Assembly (NCBI GenBank): GCA_023213395.1
Contig: CM041465.1
Location: 115,265,741-115,329,740, forward strand
From: Cycas panzhihuaensis
Lineage: Eukaryota > Cycadophyta
Direction of reading: 5' to 3'
Length of the DNA: 64,000 nucleotides
Position 1 is the first letter of the stretch; every line of letters starts with the position of its first letter. The notes under the pieces were generated by a model, which saw only the letters and a program-made list of their open reading frames with translations, ran no database searches and was not told the origin of the DNA. The translations under genes were made by a program, and so were the position numbers. Shown in pieces: positions 24,101-35,360 of the stretch.

Positions 24101-24323
24101 CACCATGGGATACATATCCCTAGATCATCATAGGCTAAAGTAATATGATGCAATGTAATCAAGCAACAGATGCATAATGGTCATGTAATGAGTCAATCAT
24201 AATGCAATGTAAAAGAAATGCTTTAATCTACCTTTCTTAGAATGGATAATGGTAGGGGATAGAAGCATACCTATACTTACCTGAGTCAACTCACCCATGC
24301 CCATTCTCGATAGCTAGGAAATA
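21200..24323 (-). repeat. Element A 5' LTR
   Basis: Runs from TGGAATCACACC (next to the PBS) to CTAGGAAATA at 24323, where the expected final CA has become TA. It is homologous throughout to the 3' LTR 6262-9385. CTTAC follows at 24324-24328, matching the left flank. Open frames inside (for example 22199-22540) are not conserved between the two LTRs and are not genes. Confidence 0.92.
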
Positions 24324-24371
24324 CTTACCTAAGTCAGATCACCCATGTCTATTCCTAGTAGCCAGGAAACA
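24324..24371 (-). repeat. 3' LTR of element X, part 2, with right copy of CTTAC
   Basis: CTTAC (24324-24328) followed by CTAAGTCAGATCACCC and CTAGTAGCCAGGAAACA is the last 43-48 bp of an LTR. It repeats what lies just to its left at the end of A's LTR. It completes X's LTR, which breaks off at 6261. X's LTR is therefore about 3.26 kb once A is removed. Confidence 0.87.
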
Positions 24372-24381
24372 CTGCCCCCTT
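24372..24381 (-). other. Polypurine tract of X
   Basis: In element sense AAGGGGGCAG directly before the LTR start TGTTTCC. Identical to the tracts of A and D. Confidence 0.8.
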
Positions 24382-24889
24382 GGCAATAGAGCCTCACTGC
24401 TTGGAAGCCTAACATGATGGTGAATGTTGACAACAAAAAGCTAGTAATATAGAATAAATATAGCAGTGTTATCAACCAAGGGTGACAATAAGTGTCATGG
24501 CAGGATGCGTGGACAGGGAGATGAGAGAGTGGCAACATAAGGGTTGCTTATGCATCACCCTAAAGCCTGATGATAGAGAAGGTAAATGAGGGGGATGCCC
24601 CCATCGCATGTATATAATATGGATGGTAGTAATAGTCATAGATATGATTGACCAAGTGCTATAAATAAAAGTTATGTATATATGATAGTCAAAATGATGG
24701 AGACTTTATACTGAGGGTGGTACGAAGGGTAGAGCAAATAAAATAAACCTGATGGTCACTATAGTTTAATGTCATTATTGGCTAACATTTGGAGGTGTGA
24801 ATAGATCATGAGATGGAAGGTGGGGTGATCCAAAACCTAGGTGCTTGGGTGACTCGATAGGTTCCTCAAGGGTGATCATCAAGGAGAGG
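24382..24889. other. Non-coding spacer of X
   Basis: Homologous to A 9396-9924. It carries the GGGGG-ATG-CCCCC inverted repeat (24590-24602) and the conserved ACTATAGTTTAATGTCAT block. No gene seen. Confidence 0.6.
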
Positions 24890-25288
24890 GAAACGAGACT
24901 CAAGTATGAGATAGACGAGGCCGTCTTCCTCAGCGTTGTGGTCTTGGGGAATATGTTAGATATCTACAGAAGGAAAATGAGATAAGAGGGATCTAGCAAT
25001 CAAGGCGAGGGCCCTCAGGCATGGGCAACACACCTAATAAACCTAGGTGAGATGTAACACAATGACCTGATAGTCACAAAGAAGGATGATGGTTCCATGG
25101 TGGAAATGGAGCGTGTCGGTAAGGGCTTTAATAATGGCGATATACTTAACTTCATTATTAGTAGCATTAGGGAGGAAGACCCTAAAACACATGTAATCAT
25201 ATCTAGAGGGGTCACAAAGGGTCTACATAGTGGTAGAAGGGCCTCGGTTACTATGGTTTCCATTGTCGGTGAAGATGAGCAATGCCAT
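24890..25288 (-). pseudogene. Element X second (archaeal-type) RNase H
   Basis: The minus-strand frame from the ATG at 25288 reads MALLIFTDNGNHSNRGPSTT, then a stop, then NATNNEVKYIAIIKALTDTL, FHHGTIILLCDYQVIVLHL and a Pro-Cys-Leu-Arg segment. The first catalytic Asp (FTDN) is kept. The Glu expected in NNxAEY is Lys, as in A. The CD of CDxQ is kept. The position, between integrase side and 3' LTR and divergent from the PMD gene, is the same as in A, D and E. Confidence 0.85.
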
Positions 25289-25864
25289 GGAAAGGAGACG
25301 AAGGTCTAAGTTAGACGATAGAAGGAAAAAAAAAAGACATTGAAGACGGGGTCAATAAGTAGAGATAAGGAACAAGTGGTAGTGATAGGACTATGAAGCA
25401 CTCAAATAGCTAAGAGTATAGACCATGAAGGAGGGTAGAGCCCTAAAGGGAGGCCACTCAAGGACGAGGAGACCAACCCGGTGAAAGGGAAGGAAATGAC
25501 AGTGAAAGGGCCCCTTTGAGGTCCCAAAGTTCACCAAAAGGGCCTCAACAAGGTCTAGGATGAGGGAGGTGCTTCCTTTGGGAGCCCCAAAGGCTCAAAC
25601 GGATAATAAAAATAGATCTAGGGTGGCGAAATGAGCCAAAGGAGTATAAACATGGGTATGTTTGGAGTGGTGCAAAAATCAAGATGGAAGGGGTCTGCGA
25701 GAGACTGAAGGGGTCATCATAAATATACCAAAGAGGCTTAAAGGGAGGTTATAGAGGCAAAATAAGGGACAGACCCAGAAGGCAAAGGTAACAAGGGTGA
25801 AAAGATAGTCATAGGGGTTGTCACAATGAAAAGAAAGGAGACATTACTTGTCGAGGCCTCCACG
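25289..25864. other. Spacer upstream of RNase H (X)
   Basis: Counterpart of A 10313-10883. It has short minus-strand similarity to the GxPKGS stretch of A and D. No intact frame. Confidence 0.4.
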
Positions 25865-25873
25865 TATATAAGG
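25865..25873 (+). promoter_or_regulatory. TATA box of antisense PMD gene (X)
   Basis: TATATAAGG on the plus strand, 689 bp upstream of the position of the PMD start codon. The flanking region GGTGAAAACAAGATTCATTT matches A. Confidence 0.65.
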
Positions 25874-26385
25874 AAAGGAAGGTGAAAACAAGATTCATTT
25901 TCACGGGCTCGTGATCGATCTCAAGCCCTTTCCCTTATGTAGTAGAGCACTGCCTGACTTCTTAGGTATGCAGTGGGAGATCCAACCATTGGATTGAGGA
26001 GTAGAGACAACCGACGCAACCAAGATGATGAGATGGTAATGGCTAGGAAAGATCTAGTGAGTGGATCATCCCCTACCCATTCCATTTCATCAGTTTCATT
26101 TAATGGTTTTTAAAGTTTCTTTTAGTCAGTTTTTGGCCTCTTAAGGGTGATTTGGGACCTTATAGAGCCTGATTTGGGCCCAGAGAGGGGGAGGACTAGG
26201 GCATTAGGTAGCTCTAGTCTGAGTGGGCTTAGCTATGGCCCACTTAGATGAAAATTTTGGATTTTTTAGGTGCTTCCCCCCCCTTTTTATGGGGAAAACC
26301 AAGGGCCCCATAGTAAAGATCGCAGTGCTGCAGAGTTTGCGTGGGGCTGCTAAGATGATGCTGAAATCTTAGTGGGGCCTATGTC

Positions 26386-26409
26386 AAACTCTGTAGTACT
26401 ATAGAGTTT
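26386..26409. other. 24-bp palindrome in PMD leader (X)
   Basis: AAACTCTGTAGT pairs with ACTATAGAGTTT with one mismatch. It ends 144 bp before the start position. The arm sequence differs from D's palindrome but still pairs. Confidence 0.68.
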
Positions 26410-26553
26410 AATATGGGGCTGAGAGACATAAGCAGAAAAAAGAAGAAAGAGGGCTTATGAAGGTGCCAGACTCAACCTAAGAGGGTATGAGGCAACCAGG
26501 CATGACATAGGGTGGATTAAGACTGACTCAAGTGTTTTTTGTAGGTAGTTATC

Positions 26554-28446
26554 ACATTGGACAACCATGAGAACATAGGAGTTGCCATGATGAGCTTCAT
26601 ATAGATGTTATCATGAGGAGACATGTAGATACTAGGGTGATGTGGGTTGCTGAAGATCATCAGGACCCCACAGTATGCATCAGAGCAACACCTCTTGGTA
26701 GATATAGTCTCCCATTAGGATCGTAGGTGGCACATCTTCCAGCTTCCCTAGGTAGGAGACATCACTATCACACCAGGAGACATTAGGAGGATCCTGGGAG
26801 TACCAACAGGAGGAACACCGACATCATTAGGGAAATTGCCTAGTATGAATGCTGCACACACAGAGGTAGTCACATACTTCACTGGCTAGGATAGGTGGGA
26901 CTAGTAAGGGATATCGGTCTAGACGGTGGTGATGTCATAGATTCCTTGGTTGAGAAAACTTATTACACTGGGCATTATGTTATGGATTTCCTAGAAACAA
27001 AATTATAAGTACATACTTAGTAGATGGATGGATATAATTAGGAGATGTTAGGTTGGGGAGAGATTGGATTGGGTCGCCTTGATAGTGGTGAACATGGTCG
27101 CATAGCTTGATGCTATCAATGTGGCAGGGAGAGGAGGATTTTCCTATTGTACTCTATTACAATGCTTGTTTTTCGATCATTTTGAAGCGATAGCACCACC
27201 AGGAGGACCTCACTCTATCTCAACATGAGATCCCATGGTGCATAATTAGCAGACTCAGTTTAGAGGGACTAAGGATCAAGCACACATCAGGCAGTCAATG
27301 GAGGCAACATTGCAAGACCTCCTTACTTTGGTAAACTACACAATAGATATGTATAGAGGAGTGTACTGGGATAGTAACGATGGAGAGGGAGAGGTAGGAG
27401 GTGGTCCTGGAGATGGCAATGATGATGATAGAGGTGATGGGGCAGGCCCATCAGGAGTGACAATTCCATTAGGAGCTGCAGGAGGAGAGGCAGGTACGTC
27501 AAGATCTACAGGAGGAGAGGCAGGTCCTTTAGTAGTTGCAAGAGGTGATAGGCCATCCCGCACACTAGAACAGAGACTGAGGGTAGTAGGTAGAGCTCAG
27601 GCAGTGACATTAGTGGTGGTAATAGCGATAAAAGGAGGAGGGGATGCCTCCAACAGGTCTAAAGATAGTTAAGGTGGTACCAGAGGCTAAGGAGGAGGTA
27701 CCACCAGTCGGGGGAGGCCCCATGGAGGAGGTGGTCATCCGTGTCGAGGAGCCGACCATCCTAGAAGGTGAGACACTACCCATCCTTGATACCTTTTAAC
27801 CACTAGGTACTTAAACAGTTTACTTTGGTTTGGTTTCGAGATTTTAATATATGGGTGTATAGACTAACACATGACATGTTTGACTTGGCAGGAGCAGTGG
27901 AGATGGTGAGATTGGTGGAGGCAATAGTCCAAGAGGTATTCCCTTAGGTCTACGTAGAGGGACAACCTCCCATCCTAGCTAGAGAGGAGCCTCAATCAGT
28001 AGGGACACACACAATGGTATTTGCTCCACTAATAAGGGCCAAGGATATATGGGTAACGGAGTGCTAGGAGCACTAGGAAAGGGTAGGACAACTATAGAGG
28101 GAGTTGGATAGGATCTGTATGGAGAGGGACCAGGCGGTTGTGGAGAGGGATACTTTACGAGATCCAGTCTAGGCATTCGAGGCCCAGGGTGGAGGGGTAG
28201 CAGGTAGCGATATAAAGAGTTGTATCAGGATGGTTGTGCTAGAGGAGAGGCTCCGAGGAGTGGAGGGGGAGAGGGATCATATCTAAATGTGATACGATTA
28301 ACTGGTGGAACAGATGGTTGTGAGGTCATCGCAGAGTAGGACTTAGATCCATATGACGACGACAACCCCGAGGAGGCCTTGAGACGAGTGGAGTGAGGTA
28401 GGGAGCCCCCAATGGCGATGGAGGAGCTTAGGAGGCATGTGGTCTT
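26554..28446 (+). pseudogene. Antisense PMD gene of element X, two exons, cut by element B
   Basis: The codon aligned with the ATG of A and D is ACA here, so the start is lost. The frame then follows A and D: P-Q-Y-A-S without the TAG seen in the others, a W-rich PMD core, and ITPGDIRRILGVP near 26770-26820. The Gly/Asp tail (27360-27560) contains GGEAG-S repeats. Exon 1 ends ..TILEG and exon 2 opens AVEMVRLVEAIVQEVFP, so the frame stays open across the intron. Exon 2 is Glu/Arg-rich with a coiled-coil character. The gene breaks off at 28446, where the LTR of B starts (gtctt is the predicted duplication). Confidence 0.82.
27768..27891 (+). other. GT-AG intron of PMD gene (X)
   Basis: The donor is GAAG/GTGAGAC and the acceptor is TTGACTTGGCAG/GAGCAG. 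ACTAAC lies 25-30 nt before the AG as a good branch site, and the interior is T-rich. Length is 124 bp, phase 1. Removing it joins G to GA and keeps the frame open. Confidence 0.78.
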
Positions 28447-29117
28447 TGTTTCCCAACTATCGGGAATGGATACAGATAGGTCGACTTAGGTAAGCACAGG
28501 TATGCTTCTTCTTTTTCATTTATACTATTTCTTTGGAAAGGTTGACAGAAGTATTGCCTTATTGCATGACTACTTGCTTCATTTGTATGATCACTTTACA
28601 TTTTATTACCTGGTCATGCTGCTTATCATAGTATGAGCCTACGACGACCCAGTGGGACCTACCTTTTTGCAACGTAGGCATCCCCATGGCACTTTATGAC
28701 CCTCCGCACTATCTCCACACCACCTCAAACCTCATTTGATTTGTATGACCCGTTCATGCCTTGATTTTGAGCTTTTATCACCTCGTTTCTGGGACCTTTA
28801 GCCTTTGGTGCCTCTTTTGGCCTTATCCACATGCCTTCTAGACTGTCTTAGCCACTTGGACAGGGGGGCCAACCCCTCCCAAGCCTGCCATATCACCTTC
28901 TGAGGCTCCTAGAACCCAGATTATGGCTATTTTGGCTTTCTAGTCCTGCACCGTTATAAACTTAGCGGTACCACAAAGTTATCGTGGTGCGACTGTTGTA
29001 AGTTGTTTCTAAAAAACTGCCATAGGAATTCTTGCTTTTCCCATGGAATTGCCATATGGTCTTGCATCTAAGTCAGCCCTATTTGCACTTTATTTACTTG
29101 TTTAGGGCTGGGATAGG

Positions 29118-29124
29118 TATAAAT
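29118..29124 (+). promoter_or_regulatory. Candidate LTR promoter TATA box (B)
   Basis: TATAAAT follows AGGGCTGGGATAGG. The homologous place in other LTRs reads AGGGTTGGGTTTAAAAAC (A, X, reverse strand) or GGGTTGGGTATTTAAG (D, reverse strand), so a T/A-rich box after the GGGTTGGG block is conserved. A palindrome-like AACTTAGCGGTACCAC lies about 130-150 bp upstream. Confidence 0.5.
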
Positions 29125-30800
29125 CTCAAAAACCCTCGTCATTTTACCTCTCTTGGATTTTTTTTTTGCTCTCTAATACAATTATTTTTTGCTGCAACCT
29201 CTACTCTTTCTCTCTTCTATCTATAGATCTGTCTGTAAACCTACATTTTTTTGTGCCTCCATTCAGGACCCGCCTGCAATGGTCCCTCTTTGTGGTGGAA
29301 GGCTTCTCTCTATGCATTCTTAAGCAAGTTTAGGTGTGGTTCTCCTCCATACGCCCCAGTAAGTGTCTCTTTTAGCCACCTCTTAGGATATCTCCTGCAA
29401 AACCCTGCAAGAACCCTTCTCTCCATTGGTTGTAGGGGTAAACCTACCCTATATTCATCCCAGTAGGTCCTCTGGACCCTTTTTTTAGGATTTATGGTAT
29501 GTTATCTCTATGTTAGACTCATTTCCTAGTTTGTTTGCTTGTTTACTTTATGTTTGACTATAGCAAACAATGTTTCCATTGAGTTTGGCTTGTTATTTCC
29601 AAGGTTTTACCTTTCCTCTGCTAGTTTTCCTAAAGGAAGCAGTAGGAGAAGATCCATAAAGGTTGGGTGAAGAGAGTAAGGCAGGGGCAGCCCCTACTTA
29701 GTCCTACTCTCTAAGGGCAATCCCCTTTCCACCTTTCTTCTCTTGCTCCCATGCTTCTCTTGGGTTAATTAGGCGTAGATGAGCCTTAGGCCTATGCTAG
29801 ATTACCAGCATGTGCAGCCCTTGCTATACTAATTCTAGGCCTACACGCCTCCCATTTGGTCCCCCATCGTGTCCCTAATATTACTTAGTATCTCTTAAAA
29901 GCCTTGGTAGGTGTTTGCACACTGGTTTACTGCCCATAGCAACTCCGTACCTTGACATCTCTCTAGCACTTTGTTACATTTATCCTCATATTTCTTGGCT
30001 ATCACAAGTTATCATTTACCCTCATCTTTCTGCGCTAAAAGGTCATGTGGGGAACCTAGCAGAGGGTTTAGCCATCCTGAGGCTTCCCTTCATTCCGTCT
30101 TGCTTGATGTACATGTTTGCTTGAGGGAAGATTTGGAGTTATTTGCAGCAGTTATTTTTCTAACTTGACATAGCAGTTTGATGTATATATTACACATGTA
30201 CTTGCATGTATATATATCTTTTCTTTTGTAGCTCCTTCTTGGAAGGGATAAGCCCTTGTATGTGCAAGTTGGTGTGGTACTTTCCCGCAAAGGTAAAAGG
30301 CATCCAGATCTAGGTAAGATCTACCATTTTCTTTCCCTTTGCATTACTTGCTTCCTTTTGTTCTGCTTTCTTTTCATAAGGGAAAGGTAAGGAAGCCCCC
30401 ACCGTTCATGTCAGACTTGGTTATAGATCCAACGGTTAGCGTAAGGTCATGCGTTGCATGTGGTTGAGGTCTCCCGTCAGTTGCTACACCTTTCCGAGTA
30501 CAAACTTCTATCTTTGTCCCTCCATTTCCCCTTTCGCTTTCATTTGAATCTATGATCTAGCTAAGTAGATCATATGAATGTAAAAAGTTAAATGGTATTA
30601 GTTGGTTATATTTATATGCCATATGTTCATCTCATATAGGAAAGGGACGTAAAAGGAACCCCCCCTTTTTTCCTCTTCCTCTTCCTACCAATCCAAACCT
30701 ATCCTTTAGGTATATTCCATTTGGCATCACTTGCTTGCATGCATAACACATGGTCTTTTTTTCCTTTTCACCCTTTTAGCTGTTAAAGGAAAACTTGGAT

Positions 30801-30804
<4 letters not shown>

Positions 30805-30830
<26 letters not shown>
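30805..30830. repeat. (TC)13 microsatellite in LTR of B
   Basis: Thirteen uninterrupted TC units; no such tract is seen at that position in the other LTRs. Confidence 0.95.
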
Positions 30831-30831
<1 letters not shown>

Positions 30832-31215
30832 TGGTCCTATTTGCCTTGACCAAATAGATAAGGGAGACTTGCTTACATCATAGGCTTTTACCTACTCCAT
30901 TCACATACGTTTCCCTTCGTCATAGGGAAACTCTTTGAGGATTCCTTTCTTTCCCTTCCATCCATCCAAGGGTGGGAGGACCTTCCTCTCGAGACCATCT
31001 AGGCTACCCCCTATATGCTCTCTCTCTCTTCCAGATTAAGGGCTACTTTAAGGTAGTTGGCTACCATTTGCAGGTCTTGAACTCGCACTTTGGTGCACGG
31101 GGTGCCCTACGTGGTACTTTCTTTGCTTGTAGGTTCTTGCCCACACCTTCGATATCATCATTGACTACCATTACTCCTATCAAGCATGGTGATTATCCCG
31201 TAGACGTGCATCCAC

Positions 31216-31233
31216 TAGTGACCATACTGGGGA
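31216..31233 (+). other. Primer binding site of B (decayed)
   Basis: TAGTGACCATACTGGGGA, differing from the family PBS TGGCGACCATACTGGGGA by G-to-A and C-to-T changes only. One base separates it from the LTR end. Confidence 0.8.
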
Positions 31234-31376
31234 CCTGCCAGTAAGGGAGCTAGTTCTTATACCTTTCTATTGGTACTACTACCTTTTTGGTAGTCTCCTC
31301 TACTTATCCTTTTCATTGGGCATCCCCCAACATGTACTTTATATTTCTCTTTCCTCTTCTAACACTTTGGCAAGTT

Positions 31377-31407
31377 TTATATGTGACATTTCTCACGTCA
31401 CCTATAT
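31377..31407 (+). other. Conserved leader hairpin of B
   Basis: Arms TTATATGTGACA and CGTCACCTATAT flank the loop TTTCTCA. About 9 of 12 positions pair. The loop is shared with C and nearly so with A. Confidence 0.6.
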
Positions 31408-31473
31408 GGGTTACCTCCAATATTAGAAGACCCTGCATATTGTCTTATTTCATCATCAGATTTTGATTCGACC

Positions 31474-33905
31474 ATGGAAGGATACCCTTCAGACTAGGCT
31501 TATCATGCCTTTACTTTAGGAGCTCATGAGTTCCCCACATCCATTCCAGGATCTACCCAAGAGGGTGATGATTCTATGTACTATCCAGGTGATCAACATC
31601 ACCCACTTGATGCCCATCCCTCTACTCATGGAGTAGAGGGTTTGTCTCCTCTCGAGATTCACAACCCAGTTGGTGATTCTTATGAGGAGTGCCTTGGGGG
31701 TCTATTACATTTGAGGTTTTGTCTACCTCCTATGATCATGTAGATACCCCTCCTACTGATGTGGTTGAAGCCCTTAGTAAGTGCTTTCGTGCTGCTCATC
31801 TTCAATCACGCCCTAGATGGCTTGAAGATGTCTTATGTAGTGGGGCATCTTCCTCGTCAACACCTGTCCCACTGTCTTCATCTGCATCTACACCTCCCAC
31901 AATAAGTAACCCTTCTATGCCTACACATTCGTCTTGCTCTATCCCTACACCTACCTTAGGGATGTCTATCGCACCTTCTATTCCTCATCATGGTCTTACC
32001 TCTTTGGGGCCCTCTTGTGGTATGTATTTTTCCTAACTTAGGGTTAGAATACCTTTTCCTAGTCAAGCCAACATGCCACTTCCTAACGTGGTGTATGCAT
32101 TTCCTAGTAGGCCTAAAGGTCCTACTAACATCCCTACCACTAGACATGTGGGATCCGTTCCCACGCACACTCAAAGCCAACCTAATGGTCCTTCTCTTTA
32201 CGTACCTCCAGGCTATACTTCTCAGCCTTGGGGGCATAGTAAGGGGAACCATATTCTAGCTTATGGGTTAGACCCATTACATCCATATGGGGTTGCATTA
32301 CCCACAGGCGGCCCATATGGACAAAACCCGGTTCCTCACCCTTCTTTTCCACCATCCTGCATTGCTCCTTACGCTATACCTTTGCAAGGAAACCCAACTT
32401 CCTTTCAAGGCGCTTACCCTCAAGTCCCTTTCCAATAAAGGACACTTCCTCAAGGAGGGATGGGCCTACTACCCCCATCCATTCCTTGTCCATTACCTCC
32501 TATATCATTTGTCGATCCTATGGTCCATGCGAGGGCATACCCCTTTATGGATTATAGATCGACGCCATTATCTATTGAGGCATTAAGAACCAATTTGCCA
32601 CCCCATCCCCCTGAAGTTCCTAAGTTTGATGGGACTTCATCATAGGATCTAGCGGAGCACATCTGTAGTTTCTCTATGGCATGCATTGATTACTGGGCAT
32701 ATGATCACATACTAATAAAATTATTTCCATGATCCCTACAAGGTGATACCCTTAAATAGTTTTATCGCCTACCTGCCCATTCCATTTTCTCATTCCAACA
32801 ACTTGTGGACAAGTTCATCAACTATTTTGATGTGGATCATCCATTCAAAAGTGGAATGAAATACTTTCTTTCACTTAAACAAGGTCACAATAAGATGAAT
32901 TGTGACTTTATGCGATGATTTTATGACCTCCTCCATTCCACTAAGGCTACTTTGCTTGAGGAATTGAAGAGGGATCTCTTCATTAATGCACTTTGCCCAG
33001 AAGTCTATGTGGAAGTCCTTAAGATGGGGGCAACCACATATGATTCTGCCATCGTAAAGTGCTTAACGCTTGAGGCTATTGAGATCCAGGCTAGACTCAA
33101 GAAGCCTCTCAAGCCCTTACAATGGTGTGAGGCACCACCCCAAACCAAAGAAACCAAACCACAATAATCCACTAAGTCCTCTTCTCATCCGACTGGGAAG
33201 ACCCTAGATCTGCTCACTTCTGCTATACGTTCATTCGAACGTACGATGAAGGAACTTAAATTACAAGCTCCTTCATCACCCACTTCTAATAAACAAATCT
33301 AACAAGCTACTTAATCTCCTCTCCTTAAGGGTGGTAACACCCAGTCCTCTCAAGTAAGGAAGCCAGATGCCTCACTTGAGAAGAAATGGTGTTCTGTTCA
33401 TGGGGAGTGTTTCCATGACAACTTATGTTATAGGGATCAACATCCTAGGGACGTCCCTCAATATGACTCATCTTCTAAATGGGCCTCAAGGCCCAACCTT
33501 GACCAACTAATCCATAAGGATCAGTTCCCTAAATATGGGGAGCATGATCATAATGCTCAACCAAAAAATAATCGGAATCATGGAAGATCCCTGAATTCCC
33601 ATCCTTCCCGTGATAAAGGGAAGGGCGCTTGGGATTTGTCTTCTTCCTTGCATTCCCTTGATTGACATACTCCCTCACCTTCGCGGCCCCAGAATAAGGG
33701 AAAGAAGGTGATTCAAATGATTGAGGCCACCCCTTTATATGCTTTAACTCAGTCTCAATCCACTAAAGAGGTAGTTGGCACCTCTTCTTCTGCTCTGTAC
33801 TCTGATCCTCTTCTGGAAATCTTTCTTCTAGAAGTTCCATTACTTCCCAAGACTATTCTTGTTTGTCTAGGTTGCTATGATTTCAGAAGAGCCCTTCCTT
33901 AATTC
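31474..33905 (+). pseudogene. Element B gag
   Basis: The start ATG at 31474 reads MEGYPSD, then a stop. The proline-rich N-terminal part is visible in frames at 31689-32036 and 32073-32438. The gag core begins at LPPHPPEVPKFDGTSS (about 32595-32645). It continues with DLLHSTKATL and LEELKRDLFINALCPEVYVE (32952-33167) and LTLEAIEIQARLKKPLKP. A finger WCSVHGECFHDNLCYRDQHP sits near 33388-33450. It is the particle protein of the element. Several TAG codons and one frame change break it. The C-terminal region SRCYDFRRALP continues into the protease frame. Confidence 0.87.
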
Positions 33906-34485
33906 ATAGTAAAGGGGAAGGCCTTTTCCGTTGTCAACAAGCTTTGTACCGTGGCCACTCGGATGTCCATCATGGATGTCTTGAGAAGTTGTCTCGAACA
34001 ATGGCCACTCCTATTGGAAGCTTTAGGGTTGGGTGATGCGCCCATTTAAGCTTTGGGTATTACCCAAAGGCATGAGTCCATCATTTCCTTTGACCCTAAA
34101 GACTTTCCTCCTGCTTGTAAAAGGGAATGCCAATGGAACTTCCCTTTTACCATCACTATTGATACACTAGACTGTACCTTGTGAAGGACTATTGTTGATA
34201 ATGGTTCTTCCGTTAATGCCATGCCCTTGCGCGTTATGCAAGAGCTTGGTATTTCCACTTTGGAACCTATTCTATGGTGATGCCAAGGCTACGACGGTAG
34301 CGAAAAGACTCCATTAGGATCTATTTCGATCCCGCTCACTCTCGAGGGTAAGACTGTCCTTGTCGACATTATAGTCCTTGACGTTGACATTGACTACAAT
34401 CTTCTCTTGGGTCAACCATGGCTCGATTAGATGGGAGCCATGTGTTCAACCCACTGGGGGCAACTTAAGTTCATCCATGATAGAT
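33906..34485 (+). pseudogene. Element B aspartic protease
   Basis: The plus strand reads FTITIDTLDCTL-stop-RTIVDNGSSVNAM, then PLRVMQELGISTLEPI, CQGYDGSEKTPLGSISIPLT and VLDVDIDYNLLLGQPW. The active-site motif is DNGSS, close to the D-S/T-G of retropepsins, and keeps the catalytic Asp. Stop codons (TGA at the Arg before RTIV, TGA and TAG at Trp and Asp codons) are transitions. It follows gag directly and would have been part of a Gag-Pol precursor. Confidence 0.86.
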
Positions 34486-35360
34486 GAATGAGGGTTATTT
34501 CCCATGAACGCCCACCTGTTAAACAAACCCATCCTACTAACCAAGCAAGCCATGGTTATACGAAAGGGACAAAGGCCCTTCTACTCATGCCTTAGCTTGC
34601 TCCATCGGCATACTTGATTCATCCCATCTTAAAGAAGATCCTGTATCTTCTTCCTCTAGCCTTACTCACTTTGCTTCTATTAGTGTTAGGAGCTATAGGT
34701 ACCTCACCTTGTTTAGTGACGATGAGTCCCATGGCGAGGATACAGACTCTTCTCACCCTGTCTCCTTCCTTCGCACTAGTAGGAGGCATCCTTCTTATTC
34801 TAGGTCCTAACCTAGAACTTCTCTTATTGGAGAGACTAGTCATCCTCTTCTGTCACATGTCATTACATATATAGACCCACGAGTCCTTGATTCTTCCTCT
34901 CCATTACCCCCTGTGGGTGATGGCCTTGAGGAACTTCCTTTTGCTCCTTCCTAGGAGCTCCTTCCTGACTTTCTCTTAGAGTCTTTTGAGGATGTTGGAT
35001 AGCTTGATGACCACCATGGTTCCATTTCTCTCACTTCCTTCAGCACCTCGTCTATTCGAAGTAAGGTCATCCACGGGGTGGATTACTTTGAAGATGATAG
35101 GGCTTTACTTAAGCACTTAGCGGGCTCTGTACCCAACTTTCCTTTTAGTCACCATAGGCTTGGCCACCAGAAGGTCTTGGTAATTGGGTCCACACTCTCT
35201 GACACAATTCCATCCCCTATTCCGTCTCTTCCTATTAACCTTGCCCCTCTCAATTTCAAGGAGGGGAATGCCATGTGCATGGGGGTGACCCAGGACATAC
35301 TCCTAGCCCCAGGCAAGGTCATTAAGGTAGGGCCAGAATGCTCTCCTGATGAGGTAAGGG
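34486..35360 (+). pseudogene. PR-RT linker region of B
   Basis: Contains the conserved SxxYLTLFSDDE-like stretch near 34690-34740, IHGVDYFEDDRALLKHLAGS near 35065-35130 and LNFKEGNAMCMGVTQDIL near 35250-35300. The last two match C and E, so the linker is coding and ends just before RT. No known domain is recognised. Confidence 0.7.

Larger units (their letters stand above)
6262..24323 (-). mobile_element. Element A: near-complete Tat/Ogre-like Ty3/gypsy retrotransposon (about 18.1 kb)
   Basis: Bounded by two LTRs of about 3.12 kb in the same orientation and flanked by CTTAC. Minus-strand order is 5' LTR (21200-24323), PBS, leader, gag (from 20943), protease, linker, RT, RNase H, integrase (to 14308), antisense PMD gene, second RNase H, purine tract and 3' LTR (6262-9385). 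The 3.1-kb LTRs, the long PR-RT linker, the RT entry region of Tat type, the archaeal-type second RNase H and the extra antisense ORF together place it in the Tat lineage, which includes Ogre. Its two LTRs visibly differ, roughly one base in ten in the stretch I compared, mostly transitions, so it is an old insertion. Confidence 0.93.
28447..31214 (+). repeat. Element B 5' LTR
   Basis: Runs from TGTTTCCCAACTATCGGGAA to GTGCATCCA, then one base and the PBS. Length is about 2.77 kb. Its 3' third (TTTGCAGGTCTTGAACTC...GGTGCCCTACGTGGTA) matches the LTRs of D and E in reverse complement, and is unlike A, X and C there. It has a TATA box (29118) and a (TC)13 tract (30805-30830). No gene inside. Confidence 0.88.

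Noticed and set aside
24281-24371. 48-bp tandem duplication near the LTR end
   Set aside because: Explained fully by element A's insertion into X's LTR tip, with the CTTAC duplication; not a local tandem duplication.
30805-30830. (TC)13 as a possible regulatory GAGA-type element
   Set aside because: Found only in B; ordinary microsatellite expansion explains it.
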